Below are positions 11,505 through 21,980 of a DNA stretch of 64,000 bases, piece after piece. The stretch's first letter is position 1. Each line of letters starts with the position of its first letter. The notes beneath the pieces were generated by a model. The model worked only from the letters and a program-made list of their open reading frames with translations, searched no databases and had not been told where the DNA came from. Location: assembly GCF_050436995.1 (NCBI RefSeq), contig NC_134766.1, positions 6,200,001-6,264,000 of the forward strand, given 5' to 3'. Source of the stretch: Anticarsia gemmatalis. Taxonomy: Eukaryota; Arthropoda; Insecta; Lepidoptera; Erebidae. A program made the position numbers and the translations under genes.

Positions 11505-12253
11505 ACGTTTTTGTGAAATAAATATATTATTATTATTATGTATGTCTTTTGTATATCTCGGGACTATGGAGTCCCGGACATTTGGAAGGCATGCGTGGGG
11601 CCGAAGCCAACACGCAGAGGCCCTTTTTAGACAGCTTTAATCTATCAATAATGTGTGGTGTCACAATCCGGTGATTATCCCTGTTTACACTATAAAATGC
11701 ACCCAAGGACAATCACCGGACTGTGCGGAACTATGGCAAAACTAATGGGAAAAAACTACTTGGGCTATGGGGATGGGGTGCTGATGGACTGGGAAACTAT
11801 GTATCTACGGGGACTATGGCGCCTGCCTATAACAATGTAAAACACGTATGAATGGCAGGCGGAGACTCGCCAACTCACAAACTGGGCCCCCCAAACTAGT
11901 CGCTCAGAATGCAACAAGGGGGCAACAGGGACGTGAGCGGCTGAAGGACGGAGAGGCCTCGCTGGACGTTAAACTCAGATCACTTGCTCCCTGAGGGTCC
12001 AGCATCACTGGCCCACTAGCCACTTACGCTCAGCATCCGTCCTTCGAACAGAGTGGGAGCTCTGCTCTCGCGACTCCACTCTGGACGGCCAATGAAGGCA
12101 AGCCAGAGGCGGGGGACCGCTTCCTCGTCAGTTTTCACTCCGACCAGCCAACTGAGGCAAGCCGGAGATGAGGAAGGGTGACTTCCCCCTGGAGCACTCA
12201 GGTACCGCGGGGTCGCTACTCCCCGTCACCTCGCCTCAAGGTGCCCTGCGGGC

Positions 12254-12282
<29 letters not shown>
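11505..12282 (+). mobile_element. Non-LTR retrotransposon-like GC-rich segment with (TTA)n tails
   Basis: A tail with AATAAA then TATTATTATTATTAT lies at 11517-11538. It is followed by about 710 bp of GC-rich sequence unlike the surroundings, ending in GGTGCCCTGCGGGC and a TTATTATTATTATTATTATT tail at 12254-12282. The abrupt GC rise, lack of an intact frame and two tails in the same orientation suggest 3' regions of non-LTR retrotransposons, perhaps one inserted beside another. The clade is not resolved. Confidence 0.4.
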
Positions 12283-12284
<2 letters not shown>

Positions 12285-12373
12285 CAAGTTCCCGACTAAA
12301 ACGGTCGGGCAGCCTGAGGATTCTCTTTTTGTGTTGGAGCAACACAACACGTTCCTCAACAGATCTATTATGG

Positions 12374-12545
12374 GGATTCTCTATCACTATCGACTACCGA
12401 CAACCGATGACAGGTGTCATCGAGAAATTTTGTATGAAAATCTGATCAGCGCCTCTGACGGGCGTCGTAGGAACTATTTTGGCAGTACATTCTAAATGTC
12501 AAACTTTTGATACTCGACAGTACCGACTGTACAGAATCGCGCTAC
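12374..12545. mobile_element. MITE-A copy
   Basis: Left arm GGATTCTCTATCACTATCGA with CTACCGACAACCGATGACAG; core in the reverse order to the 3391 copy (ATCTGATCAGCGCCTCTGAC, TTTTGGCAGTACATTCTAAA). The right arm is diverged (TACTCGACAGTACCGACTGT). Confidence 0.8.
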
Positions 12546-12619
12546 TAGAAGGGAAATCTTAGCATTTAGGCCATCCTATTTCTAATACCAGACAACTGAT
12601 AAACATACTTGTGTATCAA

Positions 12620-12800
12620 ACTAATTTTGAGGGCCTCCATGCCGCGGGTTGTGGGTTCGATTATCACACAGAACAAAAATATGTTTGTGATCCACAGATA
12701 GCTGTTTCCAGTCTGGTTGTCATTGGTATCCGCTGTTTGTATGTTTGTTAAATTCCCCACGACACAGAAGCAATTCTTGTTGAGGGAGTCTTTAAGAAAG
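12620..12800 (+). repeat. SINE-A, 5'-truncated copy
   Basis: B-box-like GTTGTGGGTTCGATTATCAC, then CAGTCTGGTTGTCATTGGTA, TCCGCTGTTTGTATGTTTGT and CACGACACAGAAGCAATTCT: the order typical of SINE-A. The A-box half is absent. Confidence 0.65.
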
Positions 12801-12928
12801 AAACAATATATATCATACTTCTTAGTCTTAATGGCAAAGACTACGGCGCAATTTTTAATTTGGCAGACCTACCTGAATTAACTAATCATCTACATCTTTC
12901 ACAGATAGTTTCACATCAATACCTGAAT

Positions 12929-13051
12929 AAAAAATTGTTGACTACTGTGCAAAAAAAATGTATAATATACCAGAATTTTACAGTTCGGATAGTCCCATTA
13001 ATTGCTCTGAGTTTCTTACTCAGAGCAATTAATGAATGTAGTCAACAATTT
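12929..13051. repeat. Nested palindromes
   Basis: Inner hairpin: CATTAATTGCTCTGAGT, short TTCTT loop, ACTCAGAGCAATTAATG (about 12997-13034). Outer arms: AAAATTGTTGACTAC at the left and GTAGTCAACAATTTT at the right. The two nested inverted repeats resemble a small fold-back element. Confidence 0.75.
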
Positions 13052-14020
13052 TGAAGCCACTATGCTGTACATTGCTTACTTCTTTAGATGATAGTGATTA
13101 ACATTACGTCAAAACAGTAATGTACTGAATAGTGACCATTAAATTTGACGTACACTAGTTTTCAACTAAGATAAGTGCTAGGTCCGATGTACCTCAGCGG
13201 GGCGGTACCGACTTCCAGTGAGCAGTTAGTAACCGCTCTAAAACCTTAAAGTCACAGGTAAACATTTGTAGCGAAAACAAACACATTTGTGGAACTGCGA
13301 ACATTCTGTTTATGTAAGCTAAGCTTAAGGGTCTAATGTATGTTTCAGCTACAAGTCAATATTAACTTACAACTTTTCAAATTCGTACTTAATATTTTAA
13401 GGACGGCCCCCAAACTAGGTGGTCAAACGACTTGTTTAAATGTGTAGGCCTTATAGCACAGTGTATAGTAGTATATAACATTATACCTATTGTATTCGAA
13501 ATTGTAACTGGGAATTTTGATCCCATCGATCCCATACAAACCTGGATCTAACAAATACAAACTTATTTAAAAAAATATTTAATTTAGTTTAAATGTTCAA
13601 AGGTTAAGCTCGTACATACATTTGGGTGATTCATATTTAATAACATAAATTATTATCTTAAAAAAATAATGACTTAAGTTTGTTATGACATAGGTATGGA
13701 TAGAGTATTGATTGCTCGGGTCACTTTCATAATAATTATATTGACCTCTCACAAGATAACAAATGTTTTTAAGACTTGGTTATTTCCCAGATGCCGATCA
13801 AATTGTAAATCTAAAACATTTCACAAAGTTTTGCTTCTGTATTCGTTTTCACTAAACTAAGTAACAAAAATTGCTTTTCGATAGGTATATAAAATTCACA
13901 AGTTATATCTAAATAATTAACTAAAACTAAACTAAACTGAAACTAAACTTAATTAACTAAAACTGTCACTTGCTTCCCTTCCTTCTTTTGCTCTTTTAAA
14001 TACGAAACAAAGACATTTCT

Positions 14021-15419
14021 TCAGAGCCATGATGAAATAATCCACTTAAAGCGTTGATCACGTCCATAAAGTTCGTCATTATTTAGATCGTGTCCATACA
14101 CACGTCTATCTCCTCGGCTGTCGATCAAACGTCCCATTTCCAAACTTTGACCATATACCGTATTGACAATGTAGAAAAAAACACGATTCTTCCGTAAAAC
14201 TGGCTCTAAATGGAACCTAGCAACTCTGTCTTGTGATGCTTCAGTATTTGGCTTATAAGATAAATGAGTATCACTATCAAGGTGATACAGTTTGAAGGAA
14301 AGGCTATTGTTTGATAACACAGGCATTATCTTCCAACTAACTTTTTTAGTTTCCTTGTCGTACGCATCACCCCACACGACGCCCTCACCGTCTACCTTCA
14401 AAGCTTGGAAGTACCCTTTATTTATTATAGTGACTGTTTCATCGTTTAATATTAGTTGGAAAGGTGCTGGAAAGTGCATTATGACGAAGTGCTTCGCTCC
14501 ACTGTTCCACAGTTCGTACGCGAACCTCATTATCTTTCTGCTCCCATCAGAACTGTGTTGTGTCAAGAATATGCGAACAAGAGGCTGTAACCATACTCCA
14601 CTGCCAATAGTCATGTTTACTGCGGCCTCATACATGTTGTTGTTTACTAAGTCGTATATTTGAGATAGAGTGTACCTTTCAGTTAATATTTCGGTATCCA
14701 TTCCTTCGTTCCAATAAGATTCGTCAAGGTCCATTTCGCAGAAACAGGCGTTTGCTAAAAAACAAAATTTAACTAAATTATGTTTCACAGGAAAATAAAA
14801 AACAGTCAGAGCACTTAAGAAACTGTGGGACGATTTCCAACCACTATCAACAAAATTAGTAAAGAGGCCTGATCGGAGCAGGAAATTCCCGTTTTTACGA
14901 ACTACTGTGTTTAAGAAATTAGCATTAAATTTGCGTTAGGATCAACTGTACAGAATGTAGGAAACCCGGCTACTTCAGCTCGTCTCGGGCCTCTCGTATC
15001 CAAGACACCCAAGGCAGGTAAATTAGCTTAAATATAAAAAGGCCTTGCCGTAGTGGGTAGAGAAAAAATATAAAAGCACAAGTCAAAAAACTTCAACGAT
15101 AGTAAAAAACTATTTTCTTTCAAAAAGACAGCTCCCGCAATAAAAATTGCTCTTGTGTCGCGGGAACTTTTACAACAGGCACAATGTACAACCGGACCCG
15201 AACCAATTATTTGTGAATCACAAAAAAAATTGATCCGTGTGGGAATCGAACCCGACGCAATGGTAAAAAACTTAAGAGATTGATTGCGGGAACACCAATC
15301 TGCTCTCGCAACATGTGGCTATATTCACTCACACAAAGTTGTTTGGCGTGTGCTATAAAGATAACACCCTTACCAGTCATAGCTGACGCCAGGAGCCCAT
15401 AAATGATGATCACAAACAT
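14021..15419 (-). CDS. 30-kDa lipoprotein family hemolymph protein (Lipoprotein_11 type), two exons
   Basis: Secreted hemolymph/storage protein of the lepidopteran low-molecular-weight 30K family. Exon 1 is 15374-15419 and exon 2 is 14021-14754; the intron has GTAAGG after 15374 and TTTTAG before 14754. The start ATG at 15419 has A at -3. The first exon codes MFVIIIYGLLASAMT, a plain signal peptide, and phase 1 joins into Ala16. The frame is open upstream of exon 2, but that open part is intron. The product is 259 residues, close to the usual 30K length of about 250-260. Family-like points, judged from memory: an N-terminal helical part with MYEAAV and AYELWNSGAKH (about residues 94-104), FPAPFQLIL, and VSWKIMPV (about 154-161) opening the C-terminal beta-trefoil. 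NMT near 62 is a possible N-glycosylation site. Two Cys lie just after the signal peptide (ACFCE). No frameshift is seen. It lies wholly inside an intron of the RGK-like gene, on the same strand. The TATA box at 15481 supports an independent promoter. Confidence 0.88.
15128..15263 (-). repeat. SINE-A fragment within the lipoprotein intron
   Basis: Minus-strand SINE-A: B-box region GGGTTCGATTCCCACACGGA, then GGTCCGGTTGTACATTGTGC and CGCGACACAAGAGCAATTTT. It sits inside the 619-bp intron (14755-15373) of the lipoprotein gene and is on the same strand. Confidence 0.75.
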
Positions 15420-15480
15420 TTTCGGTGTGCACTTCACAAGTATCAAGTTAACAATACACTCATTTGCTAATGATACGACC

Positions 15481-15486
15481 TTTATA
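15481..15486 (-). promoter_or_regulatory. TATA box of the 30K lipoprotein gene
   Basis: TATAAA on the minus strand (within GCGATATAAAGGTC), 62 bp upstream of the start codon at 15419. That spacing would give a 5' leader of about 30-40 nt, usual for highly expressed insect secreted-protein genes. No initiator consensus is obvious. Confidence 0.5.
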
Positions 15487-15636
15487 TCGCTAAGAAACAG
15501 ATACCCTTTGAACTGGGTAATGAAAAATATCAGTTGGTTTTCCTGGGATATTTCAAATTGATTACACTTTTGGCGCAAAAAATATGTATAAGATTGAGTC
15601 TGACAACTTGGTACAGAACATTGGAATACACAATTT

Positions 15637-15893
15637 ATCTACACTATATATTAATATTATAAAGCTGAAGAGTTTGTTTGTTTGTTTGAACGCGCTAATC
15701 TCAGGAACTACTGGTCCGATTTGAAAAATTCTTACAGTGTTAGATAGCCCATTTATCGAAGAAGGCTATAGGCTATATATCATCACGCTACAACTAATAG
15801 GAGCCGAGTAGCAGTAAAAAATGTTACAAAAACGGGGAGAATTGTGACCCATTCTCTCTTATGGGACGCAAGTGAAGTTGCGCGAGTCAGCTA
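15637..15893 (+). mobile_element. Non-autonomous Helitron
   Basis: Full-length copy: 5' TATATTAATATTATAAAGCT, the GTTTG run, the conserved body, then hairpin GACGCAAGTGAAGTTGCGCG and terminal GTCAGCTAT (CTAG changed to CTAT). Located about 220 bp upstream of the lipoprotein start codon, so it abuts that gene's promoter. Confidence 0.8.
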
Positions 15894-16109
15894 TCTTATA
15901 TATAAAATTCTCGTCACAATGTTCGTTCTTGTACTCCTTTGTAACGGCGCGGCGGGGTAACATATTGAGTAGATCTGAGAATCGGCCAACATCAAATTTA
16001 TGTTTATTCAGCTTATCTTGTCAGTTATTATTTCAACATTGTAAAAACGATTCGAATAAATAAAATACAGTAAGACACTCTTATTTTCAAAATATTTTTT
16101 AAATGACAT

Positions 16110-16303
16110 CTCTCGCACTTAGAATTTCTCTTGTGTTGCTAGGACTTTTACAAACATACAAACAACGGACACAAAGAAAAATCAGACCCGAAACAACTAT
16201 CTGGGATCGCACTAATAATTGTTCCGTGTGGGAATCAAACCTACGACCTCCTGACGCAACGGTAGCGGCGTGGCGACCCAAACCACTGTGCCACAGAAGC
16301 AGT
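16110..16303 (-). repeat. SINE-A, near full-length
   Basis: Minus-strand tRNA-derived SINE: tRNA-like head with A box TGGCACAGTGG and B box AGGTTTGATTCC, then GGTCTGATTTTTC, GTCCGTTGTTTGTATGTTTG and AGCAACACAAGAGAAATTCT. Open frames across it are repeat-derived. Confidence 0.8.
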
Positions 16304-17174
16304 CAAACTGATTGGAAAACTTTGGTTTCGTAGTATTACAATGCTTAACAATTTTAAAGGGCACTCAATCAAATTTGAAGTACGACTACAAAGTTCTGAG
16401 GCCACTTTAAATGTCTAAACATTTGTTTGAAGGCTCGATTAGAAAACAATTTAAGTTGTTTGACACGTAAACTTGTTGAACTTGATTGTACTCAACGAAA
16501 GGTTTAAAATTGACATCAAATTCTTTTCTATATAGCATCACAGTTGTTCTCGAAGGTGTAGACTGGTGTTTATGAATACATGGCCATTTGCGCCGCAGAA
16601 ACAAAGAGATTATAAATAAGATATAAATAAAAAAATATCAGCGATATGTACATGTACGTGCGTGTAACTCTTGAACTACTAAACTAAATTGAGTAATTAT
16701 TTTTCATATGTTTGTAACTGTAAGGACAAGGCTATAGGATCGATGGGATCAAAATTATCACGGAAATGGGATCAACGGGATAAAATTGCACTATACACAT
16801 ATAATAATAATATTGGTAGAAATAATTACAACAAAATGCAGTATATTACTGTATAAGTATAGATTTAAGTACGTTTATAGTGAGTATGTTTTCTTGCAAC
16901 AGATGTTTGGCTTGATTGGTATATTCTATAATACCAAATGTGGTAAAGTACATTTTTAAGCCATTGTACCTTCGACGATAAGAAAATGTGGATAAACACT
17001 TTACTTCCCACATCAAAGCAACCGCTAACAAAAACAAAACCTACTCTATAGATAACACCTCCCTACGGATAAAAATGAATTATTAATAAGCATGAATCAA
17101 TGCGTACCCACGTCACCCGCTATCTACGTCACACGATAACCCTCAATCAAGGCCAACAGATTATCTCCACTCAC

Positions 17175-18039
17175 CTGGCAACTCCAGGAAGTTTGACGTT
17201 CGCCGCTGGCGTCCTCTCATCGTGTTCTGAAAGTTCAGCGGCCCGATGTCTTCAACAGAATCACAGTTTGACATTGTAGACTCCCTCGAGCCTCGTCTAC
17301 TCGCCAAGTACGCCAGCCCACCCTTCATCGAACCTCTACGCATCGGAGAACATGGTCTGCTCACACTCGTGGACCGAGTCACCGGTGTGTCATCCGTCAT
17401 GTCCGTCAAATCCGAAGTCGACTTTCTACAGACCTTCGAAGAGGTCGTCGTCGCCTCATCGTCCGCATCGTGCAAGATCGCCGATGGAGTTCCCAGCATC
17501 GCTTCTGTGGAATCATCAGTATGACTGGATACTATGCTCGGGGATGTCACGAGACGTGGTGAGCTTACTGTGGAAGTGGAACCGTAGAGTTTCCTCGTGC
17601 GATTGGGGGACACATAGCCAGGGTTCGTGTGAATGTGCACGGGGGGTGGCTTTGGCGACCTGGACTTCTCCCGCCGGCTGTGCTTCAGTGAGGTCGTGTA
17701 GTGCAGGCCGTGGGCTCGGTCAAAACAAGGGCTGGAGCGTCCTGACGGTGACTTTTGTGGGAAATTGAAGTGCCTTGGACTCATTGGACTCCGGTGTCCG
17801 TGAGCAATGGGAGATTTTGGTGGTTGGTTGTGTTTGTCATAGCTGCAGCCCGACTGCGGTGTGTAGTAACCTGACGAAGAGGTGCTGGAAGTAATTGAAG
17901 GACTTTTTTGAGGGAAGATAAAGTGACGAGGACTTTTAGGAGTGTGCGGTTTTGGGGAGACTGGTGGGTAACCTCCTGGACTGTTCACTGCCATCGTGAT
18001 CACTCGACACTACCACTATATCACCATTTCACTTCACAC
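17175..18039 (-). CDS. RGK-like GTPase, first coding exon (N-terminal region)
   Basis: Acceptor TTGTTGCAG ends at 18040, so the exon begins with a 45-nt 5' UTR piece. An in-frame TAG lies upstream of the start ATG at 17994 (MAVNSPGGYPP). The donor CCAG|GTGAGT follows 17175 in phase 1. Coding part: 820 nt, 273 residues plus one base. The protein is disordered in look, rich in Ser, Pro and Arg. A repeat SPRHFxFPQKSPS occurs at residues 21-33 and 72-84. Many SP sites suggest proline-directed phosphorylation, and RRGS (219-222), RRGS (233-236) and RRTS (264-267) are basophilic kinase or 14-3-3-type sites. It ends GRQRRTSNFLELP, continuing into the exon at 6684-6870. I recall these last motifs from the N-terminal extension of insect RGK GTPases; alternatively it is another conserved signalling scaffold. 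Codon use and GC content stand clearly above the surroundings, supporting a real exon. Confidence 0.75.
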
Positions 18040-19074
18040 CTGCAACAATGGAAAAGTTCTAGTTAGTCATCGCAATATGAAATTGCAATTATTATTACAC
18101 AGACCGCACGTGGATTCTCGACAAAGATAAAAATAATATAGTATCTAATTTCGTTTTATTATTATCTGTCTGATGATGCATTGGGAATTGGCAGCCCTCT
18201 TTACCATTGACACTGCCCCTAAGCGTAAATACAAAAACAATCGTATTGATATCAAATAATTTGTGATTTAATTATTATTTTATTTGAACTTCGTCTATAT
18301 GAAAAAGGAATAATGTCGATAATTGATAGGTTTGTTAATTATTATTAACTAAGGTTTTTATTCGCCTTTGCCTAAATCTTCACATACAGCGTGATGTTAT
18401 AAATAAAGGTTTTTTCTAGGGTTTACAACATTTTAGGGTTTTTTTTATCGCCGGGAAGCTTAATTACAAAAAATAACTTTGACATTTCGCTATTAATGTA
18501 TTGAAAAATCAGCTTCAAATTCACGCTTTAATCCTCATAATAAAACTGCACTACATGATATTCGTTTCAGCTGTTCAAGATGAAAGTGGGCCACAAGTAG
18601 GCAGTATTTGAGATCAAACGACCGCCGTTTAAACTTAGCCTTCAAGGAAATGACGTCACAAGTCATAACCACGATAAGATAAAACTTAGACGAGAAAGAA
18701 AACTTGTTGAAATGAATGTAAAATGAGAAATGGATTTTTTAAGATTGCATTATGATTTGTAAGTAGCTGATGCGAAGTTTGTAACTTTTAAGGACAGCTT
18801 TATTTGTTTCAAGATGGTTAGAAAATGCGACTTTAAGATATTTTATGATTTATTTTATTTATTACTGTGTTATTGGCGAAATTAGGCAAAGAACCACATT
18901 GCTACGAAACCACACAAGAAACGTTATTTTTGTTTCCTTATTTTTGAACCCGTGACTGTCCTACAGCTGAGCAGTCTTCAAACGAGATTTGAAGACGTGT
19001 TGTGACTGGGTATTCAATTAATTAACTGTTTAAGAACATTCTAATTTAGCAAAGTTATTAACTAGGGGAATGGC

Positions 19075-19076
<2 letters not shown>
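18040..19076. other. No gene seen; upstream intron of the RGK-like gene
   Basis: The splice acceptor at 18040 implies a further 5' exon to the right, but I cannot place it. Sequence is AT-rich without a recognised element. Confidence 0.4.

Positions 19077-19146
<70 letters not shown>
19077..19146. repeat. (TA)n microsatellite
   Basis: About 35 uninterrupted TA dinucleotides. The Ile-Tyr run predicted across it on the minus strand is an artefact of the repeat. Confidence 0.97.
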
Positions 19147-19151
<5 letters not shown>

Positions 19152-19246
19152 TCCATAATAAGATAAATATTACTTTTATCTCGTGCTTTTTTGTTGACAA
19201 GAAAATGTTTTTGTTGTTTTTTTGTTGTTGAAAAGAAGTGTTTAGT

Positions 19247-19304
19247 AGAAAATAATATGTTTTAGGTATATGGGAGACCATATACTTAAAACATATTATT
19301 TTCT
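19247..19304. repeat. Hairpin with 27-bp arms
   Basis: Left arm AGAAAATAATATGTTTTAGG then TATATGG, a short spacer GAGA, and right arm CCATATACTTAAAACATATT then ATTTTCT, with one mismatch. A related TATTATTTTCTATTT recurs at 19336-19351 after a CA run (19311-19325). Confidence 0.8.
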
Positions 19305-19756
19305 ATTTAACACACACACACACACGCTTAACACAGTATTATTTTCTATTTGAAAAAATATTGTTTTTTTTAAATTACAGGCTGTAAATAAAACAGAAAA
19401 GTTTTAACATTAACTTGTTAAATATATATTTAGGGTGATAGACCTCTGCGCAAGGTATAAAACCATCAAAATACACTCTGCTTCATCCATATCATTCCAT
19501 ACATAAAAATAAAACAAAATTTAAGAGACCCTCAAACTTTATTGAAGGTTGCAAAAGCTGTATAAAGGTCAAGGATAACGAAACACCCTGTATAAACAAC
19601 AGAATCTGTAGCCGCGCGATAAGAAGCACTGTTTATTATATTTCGCACAGAACATATATTTCTGATGAATTTTGTACCACCCTGTATTATGTTTTATCTG
19701 TTTAACGATTGATTCTATGGCCATTGTTTATTTGTGCCGAATTTTAAAAAAAAGTA

Positions 19757-19890
19757 AGGTGTGGATCGAACTAGTAGCTGTTTTGAGTCTGGTTGTACTT
19801 TGTGTCCGTTGTTTGTATGTTTGTAAAAGTCCTCGCGACACAAGAGCGTGTGAGCGTGGCAACTCTTAGTGCGGGAGTAGCCTTTTAAAA
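19757..19890 (+). repeat. SINE-A, 3' half
   Basis: GAGTCTGGTTGTACTTTGTG, TCCGTTGTTTGTATGTTTGT, TCGCGACACAAGAG and AACTCTTAGTGCGGGAGTAG match the SINE-A 3' part. The tRNA-like head is missing. Confidence 0.75.
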
Positions 19891-20680
19891 TAATTTAATT
19901 GGTGCAGCAAAATTCTTGAGCATATTCAGGATGACAGAAACTACAAAATATTATTACACTTTACAAATCGCGGGAGTTTGAAATCGTTAATGGCAGAAAC
20001 TAGTTGCTCTGACCAGTTGGTCCACCAGTCTTGAAATTAGCCGTATTTAGCGCAGTACCAAGGATCGTATCCTCGGCCCCAAGGCAGCAAGCCAAGTAGT
20101 AATTATGAAAGTTTATATGGATTCCCAACAAGCGAGTCGGTTTAAGTTGTGAAAGTAACTACATGAGCTCTCAGGAATAAACACCAAGTTTGTTGGCAAA
20201 CATCAATGTATAGAGTTCGTATTAGTTTAGTTGTCTTGCTTATTGAAAATTGCTTGAAGTGGCTTTCTGGGTGACATATTACTATTGTATGAGGTGACTC
20301 TCGTGACTTGCGCTCAGTTTCGTATACTATTTATAACCGTTCAGGGGAAGATTATAACAATTTTATGTACTTATGTTTGATTCCAGGTTTAATTATAAAT
20401 CAAACTTCGTAATTATTCCTTTTGAAAATATAAAAAATCGACTTCCGTAGAACAGTTATAGTATTTTCGAGTCTCAAAATACAGCTAGTATTTTTCTAGG
20501 AGAGTTGACGTGAGCCTGACGGCTTATTGAAAAAACAAGAGTGTTTTTTGAGGTTTTTTTGTGCCCATGTAACTTAGTGCCCAGGATGTAGCATATAGCA
20601 TGTAGCATATACGTAAAAAAGAGACAATACTTTACTGTAAATCACTTACTCTTGAAATAAAATACGTTTTTTCTCCTACT
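19891..20680. other. No gene seen
   Basis: No coding exon or element recognised. Confidence 0.35.
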
Positions 20681-20913
20681 CAGGGGCCGAAACAGGTCAG
20701 TAAAGTCAGTAAAAGTCAGTATTTTTAGACCTGGTCAGTAAAAGTCAGTATTTTCGAAAATCGGTCAGTATAGTCAGTATTTTTCCAAACTCAAACATTT
20801 TTTTTTGGTTTTCCTTTGCTGTTGGCCAATCTTACATTCTCGATTTGCCCAGTAATCATATCAGAGGGCTGCTTTGGATGCTCGATATTATGTGGATGAT
20901 CTACGTAATATAT

Positions 20914-21375
20914 GTATATGTTACTGTAAAAGCCCGAACTGTGGTAAATCCTAAGATTTTCCGGTAAAACCTAAGATTTTCCGGTAAAACCTAAGATTTA
21001 CCAACTCTCAATGGTAAAAGTCCGAACAAGCCAGAGTTTAAAAACTGTTACGATATATAAAAAATCCTCCTTCATAACTATGTTTATAACTATTTCACGG
21101 TATAATTATATACTGTGACATAGTTATAAAGAAGGAGTTTTGGGCAAAGCGACATGGGTAGGTTAGGTTAGAAACCCACCTTAGTCTTCGTGATTATTAT
21201 TTTATAACCACACAGAAGGAGCTCCGGCGACATCTCGATATCATCAAGTGAATATAGGTAAAAGTTCGAAATAAAAGAATTGTTCGAACTTTTACCATTG
21301 CGAGTTGGTAAATCTTAGGTTATACCGGAAAATCTTAGGATTTACCACCTTTCGGGCTTTTACAGTAACATATAC
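20914..21375. mobile_element. Fold-back MITE nested in the 20681-22253 element
   Basis: Terminal inverted repeats GTATATGTTACTGTAAAAGC then CCGAA, and their complement ending GCTTTTACAGTAACATATAC. Next inward, GGTAAATCCTAAGATTTTCC is repeated two to three times at the left and appears once inverted at the right. The centre is palindromic too (CATAACTATG with CATAGTTATAAAGAAGGAG). Noncoding. Confidence 0.8.
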
Positions 21376-21534
21376 ATGAATTGAAGCATCACATGACTTC
21401 AATAGAATAGCAAATTAAAATTTACTATTTTTTTTTAATCAATATTTTTGAAGTGAAAACTATTTAGCGCAGTTGCGCACTGTTTTTGAATTTTTTAAAA
21501 ACATCTAAACTCGCGTCAGCAGGACAGTGACCTG

Positions 21535-21716
21535 TACCTTGATTCTCTATCACTATCGACTACCGACAACCGGCTAGCTATCGAAATTTTGACATTAAGC
21601 ATGTACTGCCAAAAAAGTTTTAACGACACCCATCACAGGCGCTGATCAGATTTTCATACAAAATTTCTAGATGACAGGTCGGTTGTCGGCAGTCGATAAT
21701 AATAGAGATTGAGCAA
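21535..21716. mobile_element. MITE-A copy nested in the 20681-22253 element
   Basis: Left arm TTGATTCTCTATCACTATCG with CTACCGACAACCGGCTAGCT; core GTACTGCCAAAAAAG and AGGCGCTGATCAGATTTTCA; right arm GGTCGGTTGTCGGCAGTCGA ending ATAATAGAGATTGA. It directly abuts the minisatellite. Confidence 0.85.
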
Positions 21717-21718
21717 CT

Positions 21719-21980
21719 GATCGAAAATTCGTAAGACCTGATTGAAAATTCGTAAGACCTGATTGAAAATTCGTAAGACCTGATTGAAAATTCGTAAGAC
21801 CTGATTGAAAATTCGTAAGACCTGATTGAAAATTCGTAAGACCTGATTGAAAATTCGTTATACCTAATCGAAAATTCTTAAGACCTGATTGAAAATTCGT
21901 TATACCTAATCGAAAATTCTTAAGACCTGATTGAAAATTCGTTATACCTAATCGAAAATTCTTAAGACCTGATTGAAAAC
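21719..21980. repeat. 21-bp minisatellite, about 12.5 copies
   Basis: Unit CGTAAGACCTGATTGAAAATT. The first seven copies or so are nearly identical. From about 21855 the array switches to a 42-bp dimer in which one unit reads CGTTATACCTAATCGAAAATT and the other CTTAAGACCTGATTGAAAATT, repeated three times. There are no spacers between units, so it is not a CRISPR array. Confidence 0.95.

Larger units (their letters stand above)
6871..17174 (-). other. 10.3-kb intron of the RGK-like gene
   Basis: Bounded by the donor GTGAGT at 17174 and the acceptor TTTCAG ending at 6871 (minus strand); the two exons join in phase. It holds a complete same-strand lipoprotein gene (14021-15419) and many repeats. 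Stretches within it where I see nothing further: 7233-7945 apart from a 7465-7540 remnant (GGAATTCCATCTGAGATGGG), 8247-8627, 8802-9559, 10691-11177, 13052-14020 and 16304-17174. Confidence 0.65.

Noticed and set aside
14292..14663. 123-residue open frame on the plus strand
   Set aside because: Antisense shadow of the lipoprotein exon 2.
15207..15578. 123-residue single-frame protein on the minus strand
   Set aside because: Only the part MFVIIIYGLLASAMT is coding; the rest is promoter, intron and a SINE fragment.
17246..17768. Two open frames on the plus strand opposite the RGK-like exon
   Set aside because: Shadows of the GC-rich exon on the minus strand; no splice or start context of their own.
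19030..19281. 83-residue open frame with an Ile-Tyr run
   Set aside because: The run is the translated TA microsatellite.
21719..21980. A repeat array resembling a CRISPR
   Set aside because: Units are contiguous 21-mers with no unique spacers, and the sequence is a eukaryotic nuclear genome.
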